Positions 1-8,467 of a stretch of 64,000 nt of DNA are shown in pieces. The notes below the pieces were generated by a model that saw only the letters and a program-made list of their open reading frames with translations, was not told the DNA's origin and made no database searches. Numbering within the stretch: the stretch's first letter is position 1; the number at the start of each line of letters is the position of its first letter. Location of the stretch: contig ONFE01000028.1 of assembly GCA_900316985.1 (NCBI GenBank), positions 1 to 64,000 of the forward strand. The letters are read 5' to 3'. The stretch comes from an uncultured Prevotellaceae bacterium (GTDB taxonomy: Bacteria > Bacteroidota > Bacteroidia > Bacteroidales > Bacteroidaceae). A program made the translations under genes and the position numbers.

Positions 1-1236
1 CAGTTCGTGGGCTACGACTATAGCGAATACGAATGTCACATCCTGCGCTACCGCCAGGTCACCCAGAAGAAGAACACCTTCTATGAACTGGTGCTCGACT
101 ACACTCCGTTCTATGGTGAGATGGGCGGACAGGTCGGCGAACAGGGTGTGCTCGTCTCTGAAAACGAAACCGTTGAGATTATCGATACCAAGCGCGAGAA
201 CGGACAGTCCATCCATATCGTGAAGAAACTGCCCCAGGATCTGGAGGCCGATTTCATGGCCTGCGTAGATACCGACAAGCGCGAGGCTTCTGCCGCCAAT
301 CACACCGCCACCCACCTTCTGGACTATGCCCTGAAGCAGGTGCTCGGCGACCATGTGGAGCAGAAAGGTTCGTTTGTCTCTCCAGATACCCTGCGATTCG
401 ACTTTGCCCATTTCCAGAAAGTCACCGACGAAGAACTGCGTCAGGTAGAGCGCATCGTCAACGACATGATTCGTCAGGACATTCCCCTCGACGAGCATCG
501 CGACACGCCGATGGAAGAAGCCCGCAAGATGGGGGCCATTGCCCTTTTCGGCGAGAAGTATGGCGACAAGGTGCGTGTAGTCCGTTTCGGTCCTTCATGT
601 GAGTTCTGCGGTGGTATCCATGCCCGCAGCACCGGTCGTCTCGGTCTGTTCAAGATTGTCGGCGAAGCCAGCGTTGCGGCCGGCATCCGTCGTATCGAGG
701 CCAAGACCGGACGTGAGACCGAAGAGCTGATTTATCAGATGGAAGACCTGGAGCGCGCATTGGAAAATCTCTTCAACAATGCCAAGGACCTCAAAGGCAC
801 CATCCTGAAATATATCGGCGAGCACGATCAGCTGAAGAAGCAGGTGGAAGGTTTCCAGCAGCAGGCCGTCGAGGCAGCCAAGGAGAAGCTGCTCACTCAG
901 GGTCGCCTGGTGAACGGAGTGAAGGTCTTCACCACCATCGTTTACGTGAAGCCCGAGAATGCCAAGGACCTCGCCTTCAAGGTGCGTGCCGCAGAGCCTC
1001 AGAGTTCAATTTGCGTCATCGGATCCATCTTCGAGGGTAAACCCATGCTTAATGTAGCCATCAGCGACGACTTGGTGAAAGACCACCAGTTGAATGCCGG
1101 ACAGATGGTACGCGAAGCAGCCCGCCTCATTCAGGGCGGTGGTGGCGGTCAGCCCCACTTCGCCAATGCCGGCGGCAAGAATCCCGATGGTCTCAGTGCA
1201 GCCATCGATAAGGTTGTAGAACTGGCTAATTTGTAA
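1..1236 (+). CDS. alaS: Alanyl-tRNA synthetase, C-terminal part (5' end outside window)
   Basis: The reading frame is open from base 1, so only about 411 C-terminal residues are present. They cover the editing domain with its zinc-binding HTATH motif (near residue 99), the second metal site in CEFCGGIH (near residue 200), a coiled region, and the C-Ala domain with the glycine-rich [16 protein letters not shown] stretch. AlaRS charges tRNA-Ala and clears mischarged Ser/Gly. The usual CGGTH reads CGGIH here, which I believe is normal in Bacteroidota but could not check. The catalytic core lies upstream of the window. It converges on the AraC gene, with a repeat-rich hairpin between them. Confidence 0.97.
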   Translation, partial: QFVGYDYSEYECHILRYRQVTQKKNTFYELVLDYTPFYGEMGGQVGEQGVLVSENETVEIIDTKRENGQSIHIVKKLPQDLEADFMACVDTDKREASAANHTATHLLDYALKQVLGDHVEQKGSFVSPDTLRFDFAHFQKVTDEELRQVERIVNDMIRQDIPLDEHRDTPMEEARKMGAIALFGEKYGDKVRVVRFGPSCEFCGGIHARSTGRLGLFKIVGEASVAAGIRRIEAKTGRETEELIYQMEDLERALENLFNNAKDLKGTILKYIGEHDQLKKQVEGFQQQAVEAAKEKLLTQGRLVNGVKVFTTIVYVKPENAKDLAFKVRAAEPQSSICVIGSIFEGKPMLNVAISDDLVKDHQLNAGQMVREAARLIQGGGGGQPHFANAGGKNPDGLSAAIDKVVELANL

Positions 1237-1241
1237 TCTTT

Positions 1242-1350
1242 GGTGATGGGTGTTGGTATTAGGTGATGGGTGTTAGGTGTTAGGTGATGGTGGATACTTT
1301 TGAGCCATTACAATTCACTAACACCCAACACCCAACACCTAACACCCAAA
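1242..1350. repeat. Inverted heptamer arrays (GTGTTAG / ACACCCA) between convergent genes
   Basis: The left array (1242-1292) is built from 7-mers such as GTGTTAG and GTGATGG. The right array (1320-1350) is ACACCCA, ACACCCA, ACACCTA, ACACCCA. The two are reverse complements of the same unit and could form a long hairpin that ends transcription of alaS and of the convergent AraC gene. The same heptamer family recurs inside dcuB and the LytTR regulator gene. Confidence 0.8.
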
Positions 1351-1351
1351 C

Positions 1352-2206
1352 TCACTTCCCTTCGAAACTTCTTCGATAAGCCACGGGGGTCATTCCCGAA
1401 CGGGCCTTGAAGAAATTGGTAAGCGCCGACTGGTCATTGAAGAAGAGCATTTCCGATATTTCGCTCATATTGTAGGAGGAAGAGCGGAGCAATTTGCATA
1501 CCTCATTATATAAATAGGTGTTGAGATAACTGTTCACGGTCTGTCCCGACATTTCTTTCACCGTGCGCGAAAGATAGGTGGTGGTGATATTCAGGCGGTC
1601 GGCATAGAACTTGATCTGGCGTTCTTTCCTGAAATTGCGCGAAGCCAGATGAATGAAAATCTTGAAAATGTTCTGTTTGTTGGGCAGGTCGTGTGAAGGC
1701 TGCATATTGCTGCCATAGAGCAACTCGCTGAAGAGCAGCTGCACCACATGCACCAGATGGTCAATCATTTCCTGACGGTAAAGATGCGGAACGGAATAGG
1801 TGTTGTAAATCTGTCTGCTCATAACGGAGAACAACTCGGCCTTGCCTTCACTCAGATGGAACACCGGCAGCAGATCGTAGGCATAGCTGTATTCCATGCC
1901 CTTCAGATTCTCGTCGAATGCCAATACCTTATTATAATAGTCTTCCTCTATCATCAGGTTGATGGCCTGAAGGTCCTCTGTATAAGAATCATAGCTGACG
2001 GGATAGTTGGGCGGCACCAGCACGAGGTCGTTCTCTCCCAGTTCAATCAGGTTTCCCTTCAGCTGATAGCTCATCCGCCCTTTCTGCACCATCACCAGCG
2101 TATAGAAATTCACGCATATCTGCCCCTTCTCTATCTTCTCCAGCACGGAATCATCCAGCCTGGCCACCGACACACTGGCACCGGCGGAGTAATCATTGTG
2201 CATCAT
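1352..2206 (-). CDS. AraC-family transcriptional regulator
   Basis: A 284-residue protein with an N-terminal cupin-like sensing region and a C-terminal pair of helix-turn-helix motifs (roughly the last 100 residues, ending in a typical GMTPVAYRRSF AraC signature). The frame stays open upstream to an ATG at 2314, but a good Bacteroidota promoter on this strand (2273-2304) lies inside that extension, so I chose the ATG at 2204-2206. It is divergent from dcuB and may control that operon; this is inferred from position only. The ligand is unknown. Confidence 0.88.
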   Translation of the reverse strand: MMHNDYSAGASVSVARLDDSVLEKIEKGQICVNFYTLVMVQKGRMSYQLKGNLIELGENDLVLVPPNYPVSYDSYTEDLQAINLMIEEDYYNKVLAFDENLKGMEYSYAYDLLPVFHLSEGKAELFSVMSRQIYNTYSVPHLYRQEMIDHLVHVVQLLFSELLYGSNMQPSHDLPNKQNIFKIFIHLASRNFRKERQIKFYADRLNITTTYLSRTVKEMSGQTVNSYLNTYLYNEVCKLLRSSSYNMSEISEMLFFNDQSALTNFFKARSGMTPVAYRRSFEGK

Positions 2207-2272
2207 GTTGGACACTTCTGCCAACGTAAAGATTCTCGATATCAAAAGGCTAATATGGTTTGATTGACTTTG

Positions 2273-2304
2273 CAAAAATAACGAATTGTTTCGGATTTTA
2301 CAAA
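2273..2304 (-). promoter_or_regulatory. Bacteroidota-type promoter for the AraC gene
   Basis: Read on the minus strand: -33 TTTG (2301-2304), 20-bp spacer, -7 TATTTTTG (2273-2280). It matches the TTTG-N19-21-TAnnTTTG consensus and sits about 70 bp upstream of the chosen start. Confidence 0.7.
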
Positions 2305-2317
2305 TATTCTCCATTTT

Positions 2318-2354
2318 TTTGCAAAGATTCTATAGAAAAAAATATCTATCTTTG
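2318..2354 (+). promoter_or_regulatory. Promoter of the dcuB-asparaginase-porin-aspA operon
   Basis: A -7 element TATCTTTG at 2347-2354 lies 29 bp before the dcuB ATG. A TTTG at 2318-2321 is a possible -33 element, with a slightly long spacer of 25 bp. Confidence 0.6.
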
Positions 2355-2383
2355 CCACCCAGCAATCTTATCAATCACCTTCT

Positions 2384-3739
2384 ATGGCTACTACATTAAT
2401 TATTATTCAACTTTTCATTGTACTGGCATTGATTTTCATCGGTGCTCGCGTGGGAGGTATCGGTCTCGGTATCTACGGTATGGTAGGCGTATTCATTCTC
2501 GTCTTTATCTTCGGATTGAAGCCCGGCAATATCCCGCTCGACGTGATGCTCATCATCGTGAGTGTCATCACCGCCACGGCCTCTTTGCAGGCTGCCGGCG
2601 GACTTGACTATCTGGTGGGACTGGCTGCCAAATTCCTCCGCAAGCATCCTGACCATATCACTTACTACGGTCCGCTCACCACGTGGCTCTTCTGTCTCGT
2701 AGCAGGCACGGCTCATACCAGCTATTCGCTGCTGCCCATTATTTCCGAGATAGCCACCAAAAGCAAGATCCGCCCCGAACGCCCCATGACCGTTGCCACC
2801 ATCGCAGCATCCTTGGGTATCACGGGCAGTCCTATGTCGGCAGCCACGGCAGCCGTCATCAGCACCGACCTGCTGGGCGGAAAAGGCATCGAGCTGAAAG
2901 ACATCCTGCTCGTTTGTATTCCAGCCTCGCTCATTGCCATCCTCGTTTCGTCGTTCGTGCAGAACCGTGTGGGCAAGGAACTCGTTGATGATCCCGAATA
3001 CCAGCGCCGCGTGAAGGAAGGCCTCATCGACCCCAACGAAACTCTGGAATCCACCAACACCCAAACCCCAACATCCAACACCCAGCATAAATACGCCAAG
3101 CGCGCCGTATGGGCATTCCTGCTGGGCGTGTTCCTCGTGGTTCTTTTTGGCAGCATACCATCCTTGCGTCCCTCATACATGGTGGACGGAGAGATGCAGC
3201 GTCTGTCCATGCCACACACCATCGAGATTCTTATGATGTCTATCGCAGCCCTCATTCTCATCGTGGGCAAAGCCAAGGTGGGCGATGCCGTGAAAGGCAA
3301 CATCTTCGGCGCCGGTATGAATGCCATGGTGAGCATCTTCGGTATTGCCTGGATGGGCGACACGTTCTTCAACGGCAACATCGAGTTCTTCAAGAACGGT
3401 ATCGCCGACATCGTCACGCAGTATCCCTTCCTCTTCGCCATCGCCCTGTTCTTCATGAGCATCATGCTCTTCTCGCAGGCTGCCACCGTGCGCACCCTCT
3501 ACCCCTTGGGCATAGCCCTTGGCATCTCGCCGCTGGCATTGGTGGCCATGTTCCCCGCCGTCAACGGCTATTTCTTCATCCCCAACTACCCCACCGAGGT
3601 GGCTGCCATCAACTTCGACCGTACCGGAACGACGCGCATCGGCAAGTACGTAATCAACCATTCGTTCCAGCTCTCCGGTTTCATCACCACCTTCGTGTCG
3701 ATAGGCATCGGTTATCTGATTATCACCTTTCTGTATTAA
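2384..3739 (+). CDS. dcuB: Anaerobic C4-dicarboxylate transporter, DcuA/DcuB family
   Basis: A 451-residue inner-membrane protein with 10 or more hydrophobic segments and DcuA/B family sequence throughout (for example the AGTAHTSYSLLPIISE and GITGSPMSAATAAV stretches). Family members exchange fumarate, aspartate or malate for succinate in anaerobic fumarate respiration. It heads an operon with asparaginase, a porin and aspA, so its likely job is aspartate uptake or succinate export. The central cytoplasmic loop (about residues 222-236) contains STNTQTPTSNTQ, encoded by a heptamer array and probably absent from relatives. The array could shift the frame if it changed by one unit. Confidence 0.95.
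   Translation: MATTLIIIQLFIVLALIFIGARVGGIGLGIYGMVGVFILVFIFGLKPGNIPLDVMLIIVSVITATASLQAAGGLDYLVGLAAKFLRKHPDHITYYGPLTTWLFCLVAGTAHTSYSLLPIISEIATKSKIRPERPMTVATIAASLGITGSPMSAATAAVISTDLLGGKGIELKDILLVCIPASLIAILVSSFVQNRVGKELVDDPEYQRRVKEGLIDPNETLESTNTQTPTSNTQHKYAKRAVWAFLLGVFLVVLFGSIPSLRPSYMVDGEMQRLSMPHTIEILMMSIAALILIVGKAKVGDAVKGNIFGAGMNAMVSIFGIAWMGDTFFNGNIEFFKNGIADIVTQYPFLFAIALFFMSIMLFSQAATVRTLYPLGIALGISPLALVAMFPAVNGYFFIPNYPTEVAAINFDRTGTTRIGKYVINHSFQLSGFITTFVSIGIGYLIITFLY
3055..3082 (+). repeat. In-frame heptamer array inside dcuB
   Basis: Four tandem 7-mers (CAACACC, CAAACCC, CAACATC, CAACACC) encode a Thr/Asn/Gln/Pro-rich stretch in a hydrophilic loop. It is the same repeat family as at 1242-1350 and 8041-8075. 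Confidence 0.85.
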
Positions 3740-3778
3740 ATAAAATAATATTTTACTAACCATCAAAACAATACAATT

Positions 3779-4828
3779 ATGAAACATTTACGTAGTGTTT
3801 TAGTGCTTCTCGCACTCTTAGTTTCTGTCAACATCGTTGCTAAACCAAAGATTCGTATTATTGCTACCGGCGGCACCATCGCAGGTGTGAGCCAGTCGGC
3901 TACTTCTTCTGCCTACAGCGCCGGACAGGTTGGCGTTCAGACATTGATCGACGCCGTTCCTCAGATGCTTTATCTGGCCGACATCAGCGGCGAGCAGCTC
4001 GTCAACATCGGTTCTCAGGACATGAATGATGAGGTTTGGCTCAAGCTCGCCAAGCGCATCAACCAGTTGCTCAACGAAGAAGGCTACGACGGTGTGGTCG
4101 TCACTCACGGAACCGACACCATGGAAGAGACTGCTTACTTCCTCAACCTCACCGTGAAGAGCGACAAGCCCGTCATCCTCGTTGGCTCTATGCGTCCTTC
4201 TACGGGTATCAGCGCTGACGGTCCCGGCAACCTTTACGCCGGTGTGGCTGCTGCTGCAAGCCCAGCATCTAAGGGTCGTGGCGTGATGTGCTGCATGAAC
4301 AACCTGCTGCTCGATGCCAAGGATGTGGTAAAGATGCATACCACTGACGTAGCTACTTTCCAGGGTGCCAACTACGGAAAGGTAGGTTATGTCTATAACG
4401 GCGAAGCTATCTACAACCGCACCATCCAGAACAAGCACACCACACAGTCTGTCTTCGACGTGACCAACCTCGACAAACTCCCCAAGGTAGGCATCGTCTA
4501 TGGCTATGCCAACTGTTCTCCGCTGCCTATGCAGGCATTCGTTGACGCAAAGTTCGACGGTATCGTACTCGCTGGTGTTGGCGACGGCAACTTCTACAAG
4601 GATGTGTTCGACGTAGCCCTGAAGGCTCGTGAGAAGGGCATCAATATCGTTCGTTCTTCACGCGTTCCCACAGGTCCTACCTGCCTGAACGGCGAAGTGG
4701 ATGATGCCAAGTATCATTTCGTGGCTGCCCTCACCCTGAATCCTCAGAAGGCCCGCGTGCTGCTGATGCTTGCCCTCACCAAGACCACCGACTGGCAGCA
4801 GATCCAGAAGTACTTCCAGGAGTATTAA
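3779..4828 (+). CDS. ansB: Type II (periplasmic) L-asparaginase
   Basis: A 349-residue protein that hydrolyses L-asparagine to aspartate and ammonia. Residues 1-21 are a signal peptide ending in VAKPK. The first catalytic threonine lies in ATGGTIAG (about residue 31) and the second catalytic region is VVTHGTDTMEETAYF (about residue 108); both are intact. Length is normal for the family. It lies 39 bp after dcuB and before the porin and aspA, so the operon reads as asparagine to aspartate in the periplasm, import, then deamination to fumarate. Confidence 0.97.
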   Translation: MKHLRSVLVLLALLVSVNIVAKPKIRIIATGGTIAGVSQSATSSAYSAGQVGVQTLIDAVPQMLYLADISGEQLVNIGSQDMNDEVWLKLAKRINQLLNEEGYDGVVVTHGTDTMEETAYFLNLTVKSDKPVILVGSMRPSTGISADGPGNLYAGVAAAASPASKGRGVMCCMNNLLLDAKDVVKMHTTDVATFQGANYGKVGYVYNGEAIYNRTIQNKHTTQSVFDVTNLDKLPKVGIVYGYANCSPLPMQAFVDAKFDGIVLAGVGDGNFYKDVFDVALKAREKGINIVRSSRVPTGPTCLNGEVDDAKYHFVAALTLNPQKARVLLMLALTKTTDWQQIQKYFQEY

Positions 4829-4873
4829 TCAACAACTAACTATTCTTAGTCAATCACCTATCATTATTTAATT

Positions 4874-6040
4874 ATGAAGAAAACATTATTATTAGCCCTG
4901 CTCTTCGTGCCCGCAACCATCATGGCACAGCAGGACAAGGACGCATCGGCAGGCGAACAGACGCTTTTCGAGAAAGTCACGAAGATAGAGAAGAAGCAGG
5001 ACAACTTCCACTTCCTGCTCAACCTCAACAACAGTTTCGACGTCAACGAGAACGACGGCGAGTTCAAGAACGCCAAGTTCAACATGCGCCAGATACGTAT
5101 CGAGGCCAAGGGAAACATCAACGACACGTTCTCCTTCCGCTGGCGTCAGCGTCTGAACCGCAACAACACGCCTGCTCCCGACGGTATCGACAACATGCCT
5201 TCATCATCCATCGACGTGGCTGGTATCGGTGTCAAGGTCAACGACAAGTTCTCCATGTTCCTCGGTAAGCAATGCGCAGCCTACGGTGGTATCGAATTCG
5301 ACCTCAACCCCATCGAGATCTACGAGTATTCAGATATGGTGGACTACATGAGCAACTTCCTCACCGGTGCCAACTTCCAGTTCCAACTCAACCCCAACCA
5401 TCAGCTCCAGCTGCAGGTGCTCGACAGCCGTAGCGGCAGCATGAGCGACATGTATGGCGAAGGCTACGAGCAGTCGAAAGTGCCCCTGGTCTATACCGCC
5501 AACTGGAACGGTAACTTCGGCGACGTGTTCAAAACCCGTTGGAGCTACTCTCTGATGAGCCAGGCCCGCGGCAACCAGAGCCATTACATCGCCCTGGGTA
5601 ACGAAGTGACCGTCAACAACTTCGATGCATTCTTCGACGTGATGTACATGCGCGAAGGCATCGACCGCGAGGGAATCGTATCGAGCATCGTGGGCAACAA
5701 CGCCAATGGCGGCCACCGCAACGACGCCGAATACCTCTCGCTCGTACTGAAGGCACAGTATCGTTTTGCCCCGAAATGGAACGTCTTCGTGAAGGGCATG
5801 GTGGAGAACGAAGGTCTCTCCAAGGACAACGGCGCTATCGAGAAAGGCAAGTATCGCACCGCGCTGGGCTATTTCGCCGGACTGGAGTACTATCCGATGA
5901 AGAACAGCAACCTGCACTTCTTCCTCACCTACGTAGGCCGTCACTACAGCTACACCGACCGCGCCAAGGCCTATGGCTTCGACGACTACAGCACCAACCG
6001 CATCTCGCTCGGTTACATCTGGCAGCTGCCGATGTTCTAA
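4874..6040 (+). CDS. Outer-membrane porin, phosphate-selective porin O/P-like
   Basis: A 388-residue protein with a signal peptide (MKKTLLLALLFVPATIMAQ) followed by alternating amphipathic strands and a C-terminal aromatic residue (QLPMF), typical of an outer-membrane barrel. The pattern with a short coiled N-terminal segment (FEKVTKIEKKQDNF) fits the porin O/P family. Placed between asparaginase and aspA, it probably admits asparagine, aspartate or other dicarboxylates through the outer membrane. Substrate is inferred from context only. Confidence 0.85.
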   Translation: MKKTLLLALLFVPATIMAQQDKDASAGEQTLFEKVTKIEKKQDNFHFLLNLNNSFDVNENDGEFKNAKFNMRQIRIEAKGNINDTFSFRWRQRLNRNNTPAPDGIDNMPSSSIDVAGIGVKVNDKFSMFLGKQCAAYGGIEFDLNPIEIYEYSDMVDYMSNFLTGANFQFQLNPNHQLQLQVLDSRSGSMSDMYGEGYEQSKVPLVYTANWNGNFGDVFKTRWSYSLMSQARGNQSHYIALGNEVTVNNFDAFFDVMYMREGIDREGIVSSIVGNNANGGHRNDAEYLSLVLKAQYRFAPKWNVFVKGMVENEGLSKDNGAIEKGKYRTALGYFAGLEYYPMKNSNLHFFLTYVGRHYSYTDRAKAYGFDDYSTNRISLGYIWQLPMF

Positions 6041-6112
6041 GCTCATCATTAATAGAATTGAGAATCGAACAATTTCTCATTTTCTCCATTTATCATTTAA
6101 ACAAAAAGAATT

Positions 6113-7475
6113 ATGTCAGAACAGAAATTCCGCGTAGAGTCCGACCTCTTAGGTGAACTCAAAATCCCCGCCGAAGCATACTACGGTGTGCAGACACAGC
6201 GTGCCATCAACAACTACCACATCTCGCGCAAGCAGATGCGTAGCTACCACGACTTCATCATCGCCATCGCCTACGTGAAGCTGGCTGCCGTGCAGACCAA
6301 CCACACCCTCGGCGTGATCAACGACGAGATTTCGGGAGCCATCTCACAGGCCTGCCGCGAAATCATCGACGGTAAGTTCCACGAGGACTTCCCCATCGAT
6401 GATCGCCAACCGTGCACTCGAAATCATGGGACATGAGAAAGGCGAATACCAGTATTGCTATCCCAACGACCACTGCAACTGCGGCCAGTCAACTAACGAC
6501 GTTTATCCCACCACTATCCGTCTGGCTCTCATCCGTATGAACAAGAGTCTGGTGGCTGCCCTCACCGGCCTCATTAGCGCCCTCCGTTACAAAGGTGAGG
6601 AGTTCAAGGACGTTATCAAGATGGGTCGCACCCAGTTGCAGGACGCCGTTCCCATGACCAGCGGACAGGAGTTCAACGCCTACGCCAACAACCTCGAAGA
6701 GGAAATCCTCAATCTCGAGCGTAACGTGAAACTCTTACACGAGATCAACATGGGTGGCACGGCTATCGGTACCGGTCTGAATGCCGTTCCCGGCTTTGCC
6801 AAACTTTGTGCTGCCAACCTGAGCAAACTCACCGGCGAGGCATTCGTTTCTGCCAGCGATCTCGTGGAGGCCACTCCCGATACCGGTGCCTACGTGAGCT
6901 ACTCATCTGCCCTCAAGCGTTTGGCCATCAAACTCTCCAAGATCTGTAACGACCTCCGCCTGATGGCTTCCGGTCCCCGTTGCGGTCTCAACGAGATTAA
7001 CCTTCCCCCGAAGGCTCCCGGTTCCAGCATCATGCCCGGTAAGGTGAACCCCGTTATTCCCGAAGTAGTTAACCAGGTTTGCTTCAAGGTGATTGGTAAC
7101 GACACCACCGTCAGTTTCGCTGCAGAAGCCGGACAGTTGCAACTCAACGTGATGGAGCCCGTTATCACCGAGTCCCTCATTGAGAGCCTGCTGTGGTTGA
7201 AGAACGGTATCGAGACCCTCACCGAAGAGTGCATCCTCGGCATTACCGTCAACAAAGAACGCTGTTATGAAATGGTGAAGAACTCCATCGGCATCGTTAC
7301 CGCCTTGAATCCGTACATCGGCTACAAGACCAGTACAAAGGTGGCCAAGGAAGCCCTGGAGACCAACCGTTCTGTTTATGATATCGTTCTGGAGAAAGGA
7401 CTGATGACTCAGGAGAAGCTTGACGAGGCCCTCGATCCCAAGAACATGCTTAACTCTCACAAAATTGTGAAGTAA
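6113..7475 (+). pseudogene. aspA: Aspartate ammonia-lyase with an internal deletion and frameshift
   Basis: Residues of the first frame (6113 to about 6398) match the AspA N-terminus up to FHEDFPID; the match resumes in another frame at IANRALEIMGHEKGEYQY (from about 6401) and runs to 7475. Compared with the family, about 17 residues are missing, including the GGAGTSxNMNxNEV segment of the active site. A loss near 50 bp fits, and a short TGATC could have been shared by both ends. The signature GSSIMPGKVNP is intact. As written it cannot make active enzyme. It is either a real lesion or an assembly error. AspA would deaminate aspartate to fumarate. Confidence 0.88.
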
Positions 7476-7497
7476 GCATAAACAGAGGTTCTGTGCG

Positions 7498-7529
7498 AAG
7501 CCCGGTTGTCGCCGATGACAACTGGGCTT
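7498..7529 (+). terminator. Rho-independent terminator after aspA
   Basis: A 13-bp stem (AAGCCCGGTTGTC with GACAACTGGGCTT, one mismatch) and a 6-nt loop, followed by a T/A-rich tail. Confidence 0.8.
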
Positions 7530-7562
7530 ATTTATACTTCGTTCGCTATAGCATACTTCGGA

Positions 7563-7663
7563 GACAAACTAATTTAGTTTGTCTTGCTTCCAGACTTTAA
7601 ATGGTTTGCTTCCAATGATAGATTGAGAGACAAAGTAAATTAGTTTGTAGTCCGATCTATCAT
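7563..7663. other. Nested palindromes between aspA and the response regulator gene
   Basis: 7563-7583 is a 9-bp-arm palindrome (GACAAACTA/TAGTTTGTC). A related imperfect copy follows, enclosed by a second stem ATGATAGAT (7616-7624) with ATCTATCAT (7655-7663). Likely terminator-like structure for the minus-strand regulator gene or a protein-binding site. Confidence 0.5.
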
Positions 7664-7685
7664 CTCTTTATTTACGAGTAAAGAA

Positions 7686-8435
7686 TTATTTCCCGGGAAA
7701 CTTCGACTGCAGATATTGGGTGAAGGCTTCGCGGTAGGCATCGGTGACACGGATTATCTCGTCGCCGATATAGATGCAGTCATTGCGGTCAACACTACGG
7801 ATCTTGGCAAGGGCCACGATATAGGAACGGTGGACACGCATGAAATGGCTCGCGGGCAACATATCCTCAACGGCTTTCATGGTGAGATGGGTGATAAGCG
7901 GGCGGCGCTCTCCTTCAAGATAGAACATCACGTAATCCTTCATACCGCTGACGTAAAGCACCTGAGAAAGATTGACCTGACGATATTCTCCATCCACGCG
8001 GAGGAAAACAGAGGCCCCCTCCGTCCCAACCGAAGGAAGGGTGTTGGGTGTTGGGTGTTGGGTGTTAGGTGTTGGTGATGACAAGGCAAACCATTGTCGG
8101 GCTTTTTCAACGGCAGCCAGGAACTTATTGTAACGGATGGGTTTCAGGAGGAAATCGAGGGCACTGACTTCGTAGCTCTCGAAAGCATATTCCTTGAAGG
8201 CTGTAGTAAAAATGACACGTGTTTCGGAAGGAATCATGTGGGCGAGTTCCATACCGTTCATATCGGGCATCTGGATGTCAAGGAACAACAAGTTAACAGG
8301 ATGGCTCTTTATCATTGCGATGGCTTCCACGGAATCGGTGAAGCTGGCCACCAATTCCAAGTCTTCGGTTCTGGATACAAAGGATTCAAGAAGTTTCACG
8401 GCCAGAGGCTCGTCGTCAACAATGATACAGGTCAT
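7686..8435 (-). CDS. LytTR-family response regulator
   Basis: A 249-residue protein with a receiver domain (acidic pair in IIVDDEP near the start, phospho-acceptor Asp in LLFLDIQMPDMNG, conserved Lys in LLKPIRY) and a C-terminal LytTR DNA-binding domain (FMRVHRSYIVAL). The ATG at 8433-8435 is the first plausible start, 14 bp after the kinase stop. It forms a two-component pair with the kinase upstream. The linker between domains carries SSPTPNTQHPTPNT, produced by a heptamer array and likely a later insertion in the hinge. Target genes are not evident; the adjacent outer-membrane receptor is a candidate. Confidence 0.93.
   Translation of the reverse strand: MTCIIVDDEPLAVKLLESFVSRTEDLELVASFTDSVEAIAMIKSHPVNLLFLDIQMPDMNGMELAHMIPSETRVIFTTAFKEYAFESYEVSALDFLLKPIRYNKFLAAVEKARQWFALSSPTPNTQHPTPNTLPSVGTEGASVFLRVDGEYRQVNLSQVLYVSGMKDYVMFYLEGERRPLITHLTMKAVEDMLPASHFMRVHRSYIVALAKIRSVDRNDCIYIGDEIIRVTDAYREAFTQYLQSKFPGK
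8041..8075 (-). repeat. In-frame heptamer array in the response regulator linker
   Basis: Five tandem 7-mers: GTGTTGG three times, GTGTTAG, GTGTTGG (plus-strand reading). On the coding strand they give the heptapeptide PTPNTQH repeated. Loss or gain of one unit would shift the frame before the DNA-binding domain. Confidence 0.9.
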
Positions 8436-8439
8436 ATGG

Positions 8440-8467
8440 GTTTCAGGTTTCAAGTTTCAAGTTTCAA
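8440..8467. repeat. GTTTCAA heptamer array at the kinase/regulator junction
   Basis: Four tandem 7-mers (GTTTCAG, then GTTTCAA three times) cover the last codons of the kinase and the 14-bp gap before the regulator start. They are followed directly by TAACGN hexamer-like units (8468-8490) that encode the kinase tail NVNANDN. Confidence 0.85.

Noticed and set aside
1352-2314. Longer AraC gene starting at 2314
   Set aside because: A good promoter on this strand lies inside the extension, so the shorter start at 2206 is preferred.
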